NCBI GenBank assembly: GCA_963817395.1
Contig: CAWFOC010000006.1
Span: 372,001-436,000 of the forward strand
Length of the DNA stretch: 64,000 nucleotides
DNA from: CAWGYQ01 sp963817395
GTDB taxonomy: Bacteria > Acidobacteriota > Vicinamibacteria > Vicinamibacterales > CAVPJW01
Direction of reading: 5' to 3'
The stretch's first letter is position 1. Each line of letters opens with the position of its first letter. Of the stretch, positions 16,722-27,335 are shown piece by piece. Made by a program: the position numbers and the translations under genes. A model generated the notes under the pieces. That model worked only from the letters and a program-made list of their open reading frames with translations, had not been told where the DNA came from and searched no databases.

Positions 16722-17378
16722 ATGGATTTAGCGGGTCAAGCCCGGGAGGAGCGCGGCTACGCGATGGCGGCGTTGCTCGTCACGCTGGCCATCATGGCCA
16801 TTCTCTGGACCATGGCCGTTCCCGCGTGGCGACACCTCATGCAGCGCGACCGTGAAGAGGAATTGATCTTCCGCGGGCGTCAGTATGCGCGCGGCATCAT
16901 GCTGTTCCAGCGAAAGTACGCAAACGCCTTTCCACCGAACCTCGACGTTTTGATCAATCAGAAATTCCTGCGCAGGAAGTACGCGGATCCGGTGGCGAAG
17001 GGCGAAGACAAGACCTTTCAGATTCTGTATCAGACGTCCCAGACCGGCGCACCTGGCCAGGGCGGGCAGGGACAAACGCCGAGACCAGGACAGGTCGGGG
17101 GAGATGCGCCCCCGCAGCCGGCGCCTGGCGCAGGGCAAGGCGGCGGCGTTGCGGGCGGTGTGATCGGCGTGGCCAGCAAGAGTCGGGAGAAATCGATTCG
17201 GGTGTACAACGGACGATCCCGCTATAACGAGTGGCAGTTCCTCGCAACCGAGGCCACCCAACGGCCAGGCGTGGTGCCGGGCGCAGGCCCGGCGACCGGC
17301 AAGCCTGGAGTCCCGACGCCGGGCCGACCGGGAGGTCCCGTCCCCCAACCTCGATCCCCGGTACCAGGTCGCCCCTGA
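16722..17378 (+). CDS. Pseudopilin-like protein with long Gly/Pro/Gln-rich tail (third copy)
   Basis: The 218-residue protein begins MDLAGQAREERGYAMAALLV, so the prepilin motif is atypical. The Gly is followed by YAMAALLVTLAIMAILWTMA, with Ala or Met where the conserved Glu5 is expected. The next segment (REEELIFRGRQYARGIMLFQ, NLDVLINQKFLRRKYADPV) is GspG-like. From about residue 105 the chain is rich in Gly, Gln and Pro and then carries VYNGRSRYNEWQF before a second Pro/Gly-rich tail. Loss of Glu5 suggests a minor or tip-like subunit, not the major one. It is divergent from the Ig/PKD lipoprotein gene. Confidence 0.8.
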   Translation: MDLAGQAREERGYAMAALLVTLAIMAILWTMAVPAWRHLMQRDREEELIFRGRQYARGIMLFQRKYANAFPPNLDVLINQKFLRRKYADPVAKGEDKTFQILYQTSQTGAPGQGGQGQTPRPGQVGGDAPPQPAPGAGQGGGVAGGVIGVASKSREKSIRVYNGRSRYNEWQFLATEATQRPGVVPGAGPATGKPGVPTPGRPGGPVPQPRSPVPGRP

Positions 17379-17388
17379 AAAGCATCGT

Positions 17389-17401
17389 TGAGCGGTATCG
17401 C

Positions 17402-17404
<3 letters not shown>
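17389..17404. terminator. Hairpin between convergent genes
   Basis: TGAGCG (17389-17394) and CGCTCA (17399-17404) form a perfect 6-bp stem with a GTAT loop. It sits exactly between the third pseudopilin and the convergent symporter gene, and includes the symporter stop codon. No T-tract follows, so it may be only a weak or bidirectional 3' end element. Confidence 0.3.
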
Positions 17405-19141
<1,737 letters not shown>

Positions 19142-19151
19142 GAAAGGCTCC

Positions 19152-20216
19152 TCAGAGTTCCGCGATCACCGAATCGTGAATCGCGCGGCGTACATCCTGA
19201 ATGGCTTCGTTGGCTCGCGACGGATGCACCCGATTGGTCAGCAGCACGACGTAGAGGTCCATCTGCGGATCAATCCAGAGCGAGGTGCCCGTAAAGCCCG
19301 TATGACCGAAGGCGGCGGACGACATGCGAGTGCCGCACGACGAGGACGGCCGCATCGTGTCCCATGCCAGTGCCCGCGAGCTGCCCGGGACGGCGGACCT
19401 TGTCGTGAACTCGCGGAGCGTGTCGGCCCGCGCCAGCCCACGTTCGATCGAAACAGTGCCCGCGAGCGCCCCCAGGACGGCGCGCGCAAACTGACCAACC
19501 GCTGACGCCGTTCCAAAGAGCCCGGCATGGCCTGCCGCTCCCCCCAGCGCCCACGCGTTCTCGTCGTGCACTTCACCGACGAGGAGCCGGCCACGCCAGC
19601 GATCCACCTCGGTGGGAGCGAGGCGATTGGCGAGAACGGTCGGCGGCTTGAAGAGGAGCACATCCGTCGCTCCGAGAAAACGAGAAGTCAGCGGGCCGAA
19701 CTGATCCGCGAGCGATGACCCTCCGCAGTCTTCGATCGCGAACCCGAGAAGCATGAATCCGAGGTCGCTGTAGATGGCGCGGGTGCGCGGCGGAGCCTCG
19801 AGAGGCAGTTGGCAGATGGCCCGCTCGATGTCGGGGCGCCCCCGATGGTCCCGGAAAAGCGGCAGCCAGCTCGTGATGCCGGCCGAGTGCGACAGAAGAT
19901 CCCTGAATGTCACGCTCGCTCGGTCCTGGCCGGTCCAGTCCTCGAGCCAACGCGAGACACGGTCGTCGAGTGCGATGCGACCAGCCTCGACGAGTTGCAT
20001 GAACAGGCTGGCCGTCGCGATCACCTTCGTGAGTGAGGCGAGGTCGTAGATGGTGTCTTCGGCGACCGCCGGAGCGTCTGCCTCGTAGCTGAGCGCCCCG
20101 AACGGCTCGCGCCAGATCGCGCCGTCGTGTCTCCCGACTTCGACAATTGCGCCGGGGAAGGCTCGCGCGCTCACGGCGGCCCTCAGTTGCCGGCGGGTTT
20201 CGTTGAAGCGCGGCAT
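19152..20216 (-). CDS. Serine hydrolase of the class C beta-lactamase/penicillin-binding protein family
   Basis: The start is ATG 20216 (MPRFNETRRQLRAAVSAR), two bases after the upstream symporter stop. The 354-residue protein has the catalytic SxxK (SLTK, Ser61/Lys64), a Tyr motif YSD near 149 and an HTG motif near the C-terminus (FGHTGFTGTSLWIDP). No signal peptide is visible, so a cytoplasmic role is more likely than beta-lactam resistance. Similar proteins accompany MurNAc-recycling genes in other phyla and may act as peptidases or esterases on muropeptides. That substrate is inferred from the neighbourhood. Confidence 0.87.
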   Translation of the reverse strand: MPRFNETRRQLRAAVSARAFPGAIVEVGRHDGAIWREPFGALSYEADAPAVAEDTIYDLASLTKVIATASLFMQLVEAGRIALDDRVSRWLEDWTGQDRASVTFRDLLSHSAGITSWLPLFRDHRGRPDIERAICQLPLEAPPRTRAIYSDLGFMLLGFAIEDCGGSSLADQFGPLTSRFLGATDVLLFKPPTVLANRLAPTEVDRWRGRLLVGEVHDENAWALGGAAGHAGLFGTASAVGQFARAVLGALAGTVSIERGLARADTLREFTTRSAVPGSSRALAWDTMRPSSSCGTRMSSAAFGHTGFTGTSLWIDPQMDLYVVLLTNRVHPSRANEAIQDVRRAIHDSVIAEL

Positions 20217-20218
20217 GG

Positions 20219-21667
20219 CTACGGCGCTCGACCGATCGGCGCGCGGGTTGGGCTGGCCAGTGACAGCATCACACTGGCCAGGCAGGTTGTCGAGGCGCCG
20301 ATCGCGACATACCAGGTCCAGGCCACCGACGTGCCAGCCCACACGAAAACCATGACCACCAGCCCCGTGAGCATTCCGGCAAACGCAGATCGCTCATCGA
20401 TCGACGGGACGAGCGTGCCGAGCAGAAACACACCCAACACCGATCCGGAGGCAAAAGAGAGCACCGCGAGCCCGGCGTCGAGCACGGAGCGATCCATCCC
20501 CCGAGCGGCGAGCGCTACGCCAATCTGCACCACGCCCCAACCAAACGTGGCCACGCGCGAGGCTTTGAGTAGATTGCGCTCGTCCGCGCGGCTTCCCATG
20601 CGCGGCCGATAGAAGTCGTTGACCGTGGTCGCCGCCATGGCGTTCAGCGATGGTGACAGCGCGGCCGCCACGATGGCGGCCACGATGAAGCCGGCGCTGC
20701 CGTGACTGAGCGAGGACACGACGAAGGTCGGCAGCACTTCGTCGGGGCGTGCCCACACGCGCGGCGGCGGGACGTGTTGATAGTAGACGAACAGCATCAC
20801 GCCGATGACCAGGAACAACACCATCTGCGCGCACACCAGCACGCCGCTCAATATCACGCCGGCGGCCGCCTGACGCGCCGATCTCGCCGCCAGGAAGCGT
20901 TGAACGAGGAACTGGTCGGTTCCGTGCGTGGCCAGTGTCAGGGCCACGCCACCAATGAGCCCCGTCCACAACGTGTAGACTGCCGCGGGGTCGAACGACG
21001 GGTCGAACACACGGAATTTGTCCGCTGCCTCTCCGACCCTCACGACTTCCGCCCAGCCTCCCGGTATGGCCTCGAGCAATGAGACGAACACCAGCGCGGC
21101 GCCCGCCGCGTAGACGAACATCTGCACGACGTCGGTCCAGATCACCGCAGACACGCCGCCACGGACCGTGTAGATCACCATCGCGCTGCCGAGGATCAGA
21201 ATCGCCCACGTGTCCGGCACACCTGTGACGATGGCAATCACGAGCGCCGTCGCAAAGAGGCGGATGCCATCGGCCAGCGACCGCGTCACCAGAAAGAGCC
21301 CTGCGGCCAGCGTCTTCACGCGGGTGCCGAAACGACGCTGCAGAAGCTCGTACGACGTGACGAGATCGCCGGCAAAATACGCCGGCACGAACAGCACGGC
21401 GACCAGCAGGCGGCCGACGATGTAGCCCAGCACGAGCTGGAGGAAACGCATGTCGCCCGCGAACGACGCGGCCGGCACACCGATGAACGTCAGTGTGCTC
21501 GTCTCGGTTGCCACGATCGTGAAACATACCGCCCACCAGGGGATCGAGCGGTCGGTCAGGAAGTAGTCCCGGGTGGTCTTCTGAAATCGCGCGAAGTACG
21601 AGCCGAACGCCGTGATGGCGACGAGATACGCGGCGAGAATCAGGTAGTCGAACCAGGTGAGCGCCAC
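20219..21667 (-). CDS. Sodium:solute symporter (SSS) family protein
   Basis: The 482-residue SSS transporter has MALTWFDYLILAAYLVAITA, a YFLTDRSIPWWAVCFTIVAT segment and TSTLTFIGVPAASFAGDM, the usual family core. Further on, THGTDQFLVQRFLAARSA and ALSPSLNAMAATTVNDFY match SSS helices 7-9. It resembles sialic acid or glucose-type SSS members more closely than the other symporter does, as far as I can judge by eye. It is followed after 2 bp by the serine hydrolase gene. Two distinct SSS genes in one short cluster suggest two related substrates. Confidence 0.88.
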   Translation of the reverse strand: MALTWFDYLILAAYLVAITAFGSYFARFQKTTRDYFLTDRSIPWWAVCFTIVATETSTLTFIGVPAASFAGDMRFLQLVLGYIVGRLLVAVLFVPAYFAGDLVTSYELLQRRFGTRVKTLAAGLFLVTRSLADGIRLFATALVIAIVTGVPDTWAILILGSAMVIYTVRGGVSAVIWTDVVQMFVYAAGAALVFVSLLEAIPGGWAEVVRVGEAADKFRVFDPSFDPAAVYTLWTGLIGGVALTLATHGTDQFLVQRFLAARSARQAAAGVILSGVLVCAQMVLFLVIGVMLFVYYQHVPPPRVWARPDEVLPTFVVSSLSHGSAGFIVAAIVAAALSPSLNAMAATTVNDFYRPRMGSRADERNLLKASRVATFGWGVVQIGVALAARGMDRSVLDAGLAVLSFASGSVLGVFLLGTLVPSIDERSAFAGMLTGLVVMVFVWAGTSVAWTWYVAIGASTTCLASVMLSLASPTRAPIGRAP

Positions 21668-21704
21668 GGCAGGGCGCCTCGGTCGGCGTCGTAGTGATGG
21701 CGGC

Positions 21705-22988
21705 TCATTGGCCGAATGCGGCGCGCGCGACCTCGGTCAGATACTGCGCGCCGTTGGGCGGGCTCGTCAGGCTGTCGTAGGAGAAGAGAATCACGCCGTC
21801 GACACCGAGGCGACGTGCCATCAGAATGTTCTCGACCGTCTGGGCGGACGAGAGACGGTAGGCCCCGATGCCAGCCCACACGGGTCGCAGTCCGGCCAGC
21901 CGCCGCACCGCTTCGAGCTGGACGGCGAACGTCGTCTGATCCTGTGTGTACGCCATCGGGCAGAGGACGTCGACCAAACCATTCTCGGCCCACGACCGCC
22001 AGTCCTGAAGCCGCCTCGTGGCAGCCTCGTCCGGGTCGGGCCACAGCGCCGCGCTCAGAATCGCGTCAGGGCGTTGGCGCTTGACCGCCGTTCGAATCCG
22101 CATGACCATCGCGTTCAGCCGCGACAGCCGGAAGTCGCGCCACCTTGCCGGGAACATGTCTGCGTAGGTCGTCGCATCCAGTTGAAGCTCGCGGTCCAGG
22201 CGCCGACGCTCGCTCTCCTCGAGCTGTGGGGCGACCTCTTCACGAAACGCGGCCAGCGCGGCGGGGCTGTAGTCGAACTCGGCGCTGGGGTAGCGCGCGT
22301 AGTCGAGATGAATTCCGTCGATCGGATAGTTCGCCAGCAGTTCCGAGATGATCGCGACGACGTGATTCGAGGACTCGGGAGGAATCGGCGAGGCGTAGAG
22401 ACCTTCGATCTCCGACGCCTGGGCGCGCGTCCAGCGCGCGAGTCGACCGACGTACTCCGGGCTCCCGGCGGGGATGGTCGCGAAGTCGTCGGCGAGCGAT
22501 CGCGGCACCATCAACCAATCGGGATGCCGATAAATCAGATGGTCGCGTGCCGCCGGCAGCTCCGCAGCACTGGACACGAGATTCGTGTTCACCCAGGCGT
22601 GGACACGGAGCCCGGAGTCGTGAGCCATGGCGACCACGTCGCGCAGCGGATCGAAGTCCGGGGCCTGCGCGCGGAGCGACGCCGCCCGCGGCTCGAGCGT
22701 GCTGCGGTAGTAAGCGTCGCCGCGCCCGCGCACCTGCACGAGCAGCGTATTGAAGCCGCTCGCCCGCGCCGCCGCCACCATGCCGGCGATGCGCACGCGG
22801 CTGTCGAGACTGGCGCGAAGCACCCAGAGCGCGCGAATCTCCTCAGGAGGCGCGGCAGCGAGTTGTAATGGTCTGACAGCAAGGAGGGAGGCGCCGAACC
22901 CCGCGACTCCAGCGAGGAGTACGGCGACGAGACCCGCACGCAACGAGGCAACCCTGGCACGCGATCGGAAGACGGCGCTACGAAACAC
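21705..22988 (-). CDS. Glycosyl hydrolase-like 10 (GHL10/DUF187, YngK-like) protein
   Basis: An N-terminal hydrophobic segment (AGLVAVLLAGVAGFGASLLA) looks like a signal or anchor, so the enzyme probably acts in the periplasm. The TIM-barrel domain shows EEIRALWVLRASLDSRVRI, FNTLLVQVRGRGDAYYRST, GLRVHAWVNTNLVSS, GIHLDYARYPSAEFDYSP and LVDVLCPMAYTQD, all GHL10 landmarks. GTG 22988 is preferred as start over a TTG at 23027, though neither has a good ribosome binding site. The family is thought to cleave glycans, with some members acting on peptidoglycan sugars. It leads the symporter-hydrolase run and is divergent from the sugar kinase. Confidence 0.87.
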   Translation of the reverse strand: MFRSAVFRSRARVASLRAGLVAVLLAGVAGFGASLLAVRPLQLAAAPPEEIRALWVLRASLDSRVRIAGMVAAARASGFNTLLVQVRGRGDAYYRSTLEPRAASLRAQAPDFDPLRDVVAMAHDSGLRVHAWVNTNLVSSAAELPAARDHLIYRHPDWLMVPRSLADDFATIPAGSPEYVGRLARWTRAQASEIEGLYASPIPPESSNHVVAIISELLANYPIDGIHLDYARYPSAEFDYSPAALAAFREEVAPQLEESERRRLDRELQLDATTYADMFPARWRDFRLSRLNAMVMRIRTAVKRQRPDAILSAALWPDPDEAATRRLQDWRSWAENGLVDVLCPMAYTQDQTTFAVQLEAVRRLAGLRPVWAGIGAYRLSSAQTVENILMARRLGVDGVILFSYDSLTSPPNGAQYLTEVARAAFGQ

Positions 22989-23050
22989 GAATCCCGCAAT
23001 GTAGCAGCCGGTACGACGGGGTGTCAACGCGCATTGGAGAGGGAACCGAT

Positions 23051-23986
23051 ATGCACGTGCTCGGCATAGACGCGGGCGGCACCCGCACCGTGTGTCTGCT
23101 GGCCGACGAGCAAGGAACGATTCTGTCCGAAGCGGTCGGTGGTCCTGCCAATCTGCAGGCGGCAGGCGAGCTCGAGGTCGAAAAAGTGCTGCATGCCGTG
23201 ATGCGGCAGTCGCTCCAGGAACGCCAGCTTCCGGCGGCGATCTGCCTGGGCATGGCCGGGGTCGATCGACCGCAGGATGTCGACGTCGTGCGCGGCATCA
23301 TGCAGCGCATTGGCTCGAAAGCCCGCGTGCTGATCGTCAACGATGCCTTGATTGCGCTCGTGGCCGGGATCGGTGATGCACCGGGCGTGGTCATTGTGGC
23401 CGGCACCGGCTCGATTGCCTACGGCCGTAACGGCGGCGACGAATCGGCCCGCGCCGGGGGCTGGGGTCACGTGTTGGGCGACGAGGGCAGTGGATACTGG
23501 GTGGGCCGCCTGGCGCTGCGCGCGGTATTGCGCCAGGCCGAAGGACGGGGACGTCCGACCCGGCTCACCTCGCGGCTTCTGCAACGATATCGGCTGCAAG
23601 AGGCCCAGGATCTCGTGCACGAGATCTACTATCGGAGCCCGCACCCGTCAACCATCGCGGCGCTCTCCGCCGAAGTGCAAGGAGCGGCCGACGAGGGAGA
23701 TGAGATTGCGCTCGGCATTCTCGACAGCGGCGCTCGTGAACTGGCCGCCTCGGGCGTCTCGGTCGCCCGGCGCCTCGATCTCACGGCACACGACTTCGAC
23801 GTCGTGCTCGCTGGCGGGATCATGCGGAACGTTCCGCGGCTCGCTGACGGCGTCGGAGATCGACTGAGGGAGATCATTCCAAGCGTGCGCGTCAGCGTCC
23901 TCGATCGAGAGCCAGCGGTAGGGGCCGTCCGCCTCGCGCTGGCGCATGCCAGCGGGCGTGCCGTCATCCCGACCTACCTCGTGTAG
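23051..23986 (+). CDS. BadF/BadG/BcrA/BcrD-family sugar kinase (GlcNAc/MurNAc kinase-like)
   Basis: The 311-residue protein starts at ATG 23051 (GAGAGGGA 6-7 nt upstream). It has the ASKHA ATPase fold: phosphate-1 loop MHVLGIDAGGTRTVCLLAD, phosphate-2 region VVIVAGTGSIAYGR, WGHVLGDEGSGYWVG and adenosine motif VVLAGGIMRN. This set is typical of eukaryotic-like N-acetylglucosamine kinases and bacterial MurK proteins. Together with convergent murQ it suggests the route MurNAc to MurNAc-6-phosphate to GlcNAc-6-phosphate. Substrate is inference from that pairing. Confidence 0.85.
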   Translation: MHVLGIDAGGTRTVCLLADEQGTILSEAVGGPANLQAAGELEVEKVLHAVMRQSLQERQLPAAICLGMAGVDRPQDVDVVRGIMQRIGSKARVLIVNDALIALVAGIGDAPGVVIVAGTGSIAYGRNGGDESARAGGWGHVLGDEGSGYWVGRLALRAVLRQAEGRGRPTRLTSRLLQRYRLQEAQDLVHEIYYRSPHPSTIAALSAEVQGAADEGDEIALGILDSGARELAASGVSVARRLDLTAHDFDVVLAGGIMRNVPRLADGVGDRLREIIPSVRVSVLDREPAVGAVRLALAHASGRAVIPTYLV

Positions 23987-23997
23987 GCGCCGAGGAG

Positions 23998-24012
23998 GCC
24001 CGGCATCCGGGC
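23998..24012. terminator. Hairpin between convergent kinase and murQ genes
   Basis: GCCCGG (23998-24003), loop CAT and CCGGGC (24007-24012) form a perfect 6-bp GC stem in the 34-bp gap between the two convergent stops. No T-tract is present. Confidence 0.35.
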
Positions 24013-24020
24013 GGAGGAGA

Positions 24021-24962
24021 TCAGCTCAATTTCAGAAGTTCCCGCAGGCGGGGCTCCGCGTCTTCACCGATAGCCTGGCGGACAGAATCCTGCGCCTTGC
24101 GAATGCGCGCGAGCGCCCTGACATAGGTGAGACCGGTCTTCTCCATCACGATCGCCACCTTGACGTTCCAGTGAGCCCTCTTCAACAGCTTGTCTGCATC
24201 GTCGTAGTCCAGACCCGTGACGATCATGATGATCCGGCGCGCACGGTCGCGCAATTTTTCGGACCCGGTTTGTACGTCGACCATCAGATTGCCGTAGGTC
24301 TTGCCGATACGAACCATGGCCCCTGTGGTCAGCATGTTCAGCACCATCTTTGTTGCGGTGCCGGCCTTGAGACGGGTCGACCCGGCGATGATTTCCGGTC
24401 CGACTGACAGGGCGATGGTGAGATCGACGTAGGTCTGCAGCTCTGTGTGCGGATCGCAGGTGACGAAGATGATCTTGGCCCCGCCCTTGCGCGCCCGCGT
24501 GAGGCCACCACGGACGAACTGTGTCATGCCGCTGGCCGAGACGCCAATCACGACGTCTTTTCGGGTGGGGCGAACCCGGGCCATCGATCGAGCCCCCTCT
24601 TCGTAGTTGTCCTCAACCCCCTCGCGAGCGTGCAGCAGCGCCTCCTGCCCGCCGGCGATGACCGCGAGCACCATGTCTTCGCTCGTGCCGAACGTCGGTG
24701 GCATTTCGGCCGATTCGAGCACGCCGAGGCGTCCGCTGGTACCCGCCCCGACGAAGACGACACGACCCCCCTTGCGCAGAGCCTGGGCGAGCAAATCGGC
24801 CGCCAGGGCGATGCGGACCTTCTCGCGCTGCACGGCGGCGAGGACCTTGCGATCCTCGCTGATCATGAGGTCGATGATGTCCGCGGTCGAGGCCCGATCG
24901 ATGGCCAGGCTATCCGGATTGATGGCCTCGGTCGGAAGCGACTGCCATTTCGAGACTGGCAT
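24021..24962 (-). CDS. murQ: N-acetylmuramic acid 6-phosphate etherase
   Basis: The 313-residue SIS-domain protein matches MurQ over its full length: TEAINPDSLAIDRASTADII, VVFVGAGTSGRLGVLESAEM, FGTSEDMVLAVIAGGQEALL, ARKGGAKIIFVTCDP, VGPEIIAGSTRLKAGTATKM and NLMVDVQTGSEKLRDRA. The enzyme cleaves the lactyl ether of MurNAc-6-phosphate, giving GlcNAc-6-phosphate and D-lactate in peptidoglycan recycling. It has its own strong promoter (24990-25018), divergent from the recombinase gene, and converges with the sugar kinase. Confidence 0.96.
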   Translation of the reverse strand: MPVSKWQSLPTEAINPDSLAIDRASTADIIDLMISEDRKVLAAVQREKVRIALAADLLAQALRKGGRVVFVGAGTSGRLGVLESAEMPPTFGTSEDMVLAVIAGGQEALLHAREGVEDNYEEGARSMARVRPTRKDVVIGVSASGMTQFVRGGLTRARKGGAKIIFVTCDPHTELQTYVDLTIALSVGPEIIAGSTRLKAGTATKMVLNMLTTGAMVRIGKTYGNLMVDVQTGSEKLRDRARRIIMIVTGLDYDDADKLLKRAHWNVKVAIVMEKTGLTYVRALARIRKAQDSVRQAIGEDAEPRLRELLKLS

Positions 24963-24989
24963 GATCGTTTGGGAAACGAGCGACCGCCG

Positions 24990-25018
24990 ATGCTACCCGC
25001 GTGTCCGGCGTGTGTCAA
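24990..25018 (-). promoter_or_regulatory. Sigma-70-type promoter for murQ
   Basis: On the minus strand TTGACA (25013-25018) and TAGCAT (24990-24995) are separated by 17 bases. The -35 is a full consensus match. Predicted start lies about 20 nt before the murQ ATG at 24962. Confidence 0.6.
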
Positions 25019-25068
25019 TCGACGCTGAGATTGGCGCGGCGAACGTCGCGCCGCGCCCACCCCGGCCG

Positions 25069-25096
25069 TTGACCGGCGGGCCGCGTGGCATAGGAT
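25069..25096 (+). promoter_or_regulatory. Promoter for the tyrosine recombinase, probably leaderless
   Basis: TTGACC (25069-25074) and TAGGAT (25091-25096) are 16 bases apart. The -10 ends only 6 nt before GTG 25103, so transcription would start at or next to the start codon. Confidence 0.5.
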
Positions 25097-25102
25097 TGTT
25101 GC

Positions 25103-25984
25103 GTGGAGCTCGTGGACCTTTATCTGGATCACCTACGGGTCGAACGGCGTCTGGCCGCGCATACGCTCGAGAGTTATGCCCGCGACTTGAACCAGCTTGC
25201 CCGATTTGCCGAGATCGGCGGCTCGCAGATCGAACGGCTGGACCGCAGCGATCTCGACGCCTTCGTGCGACACCTGATGCAGTCGGGGTTGTCGCCCCGG
25301 TCGGTCAGCCGGACCGTGGCGGCCGTTCGTGGCCTCTACCGTTTTCTCGCTCTCGATCGCCGCGTCGAAGACAACCCAGCCGACCAGCTGCGGGGACCGC
25401 GTGCCTGGCCACCGCTGCCGAAATGCCTGTCCGTCGAGGAGGTCGATCGCCTCATCGCACAACCCGACACGTCAACGGCGCTGGGCGTGCGCGACCGTGC
25501 GCTCATCGAGCTTCTCTATGCAACCGGCATGCGCGTCTCCGAGTTGCTGTCGCTCCGGCCGGCCGACGTGAACCTCGAAGGACGTTATCTGACGTGCACG
25601 GGCAAGGGATCAAAGGAGCGGCTCGTGCCAATCGGCGATGCGGCTGCGGAATGGGTTGCCCGCTACACGCGGCAGTCGCGTCCCGCGTTGCTTCACGGTC
25701 GCACGTCGAAGCGGCTGTTCGTCAACGCCCGCGGGGGGTCATTGAGCCGTGTGGGATTCTGGAAAATTCTCAAGGCGCACGGCCGCGCGGCCGGGCTCGG
25801 GCGCGGGCTGAGCCCTCACGTACTGCGGCACTCCTTCGCTACGCATCTGCTGGAGCGGGGAGCTGACCTGCGCGCGATTCAAACCATGCTGGGGCACGCC
25901 GACCTGTCGACAACCCAAATCTATACGCACATTCTCGAGGCCCGGATGCGCGCTGTCTACGACCGTTTCCACCCGAGACGCTGA
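25103..25984 (+). CDS. xerD: Tyrosine recombinase XerC/XerD
   Basis: The 293-residue protein has the core-binding domain (LDHLRVERRLAAHTLESYAR) and catalytic domain of Xer recombinases. All catalytic residues are visible: Arg144 (TGMRVSELLSL), Lys168 (TGKGSKERLVPIG), His239 and Arg242 (SPHVLRHSFATHLLERGADL), His265 (LGHADLSTTQIYTHI) and the nucleophile Tyr274. Family members resolve chromosome dimers at dif. No second Xer gene or integron features are present, so XerC and XerD cannot be told apart with certainty, and XerD is the better guess. The start is GTG 25103. Confidence 0.93.
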   Translation: MELVDLYLDHLRVERRLAAHTLESYARDLNQLARFAEIGGSQIERLDRSDLDAFVRHLMQSGLSPRSVSRTVAAVRGLYRFLALDRRVEDNPADQLRGPRAWPPLPKCLSVEEVDRLIAQPDTSTALGVRDRALIELLYATGMRVSELLSLRPADVNLEGRYLTCTGKGSKERLVPIGDAAAEWVARYTRQSRPALLHGRTSKRLFVNARGGSLSRVGFWKILKAHGRAAGLGRGLSPHVLRHSFATHLLERGADLRAIQTMLGHADLSTTQIYTHILEARMRAVYDRFHPRR

Positions 25985-26004
25985 GAATCGGCGGCTGAAG
26001 CTGT

Positions 26005-26012
26005 GCTATAGT
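26005..26012 (+). promoter_or_regulatory. Extended -10 promoter candidate for metK
   Basis: TATAGT at 26007-26012 is preceded by GC with TG at 26004-26005, giving an extended -10 (TGC-TATAGT). No good -35 is present. The predicted leader is about 90 nt and contains a small hairpin (26059-26073). I could not match the leader to a known SAM or SAH riboswitch. Confidence 0.4.
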
Positions 26013-26110
26013 TAGCGGATCGCGCTGAAGACGATATCCGTTCCTGCGGGCAGCATTGTCCGCGCCGTGCGGATCAGGACGCGAGAATCCCGACAAGGAG
26101 CTTCCGAGCA

Positions 26111-27262
<1,152 letters not shown>

Positions 27263-27335
27263 GCGGTGACGGCGAGCGGAGGGCCGCAACCGTTCTCGTC
27301 GTAACCGCACCCAACGGGTCCATCAGGGCCGATTC

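Noticed and set aside
26013..26110. Possible SAM or SAH riboswitch in the metK leader
   Set aside because: Only one small hairpin (26059-26073) is visible. I could not match the leader to the conserved cores of SAM-I, SAM-II or SAH aptamers.
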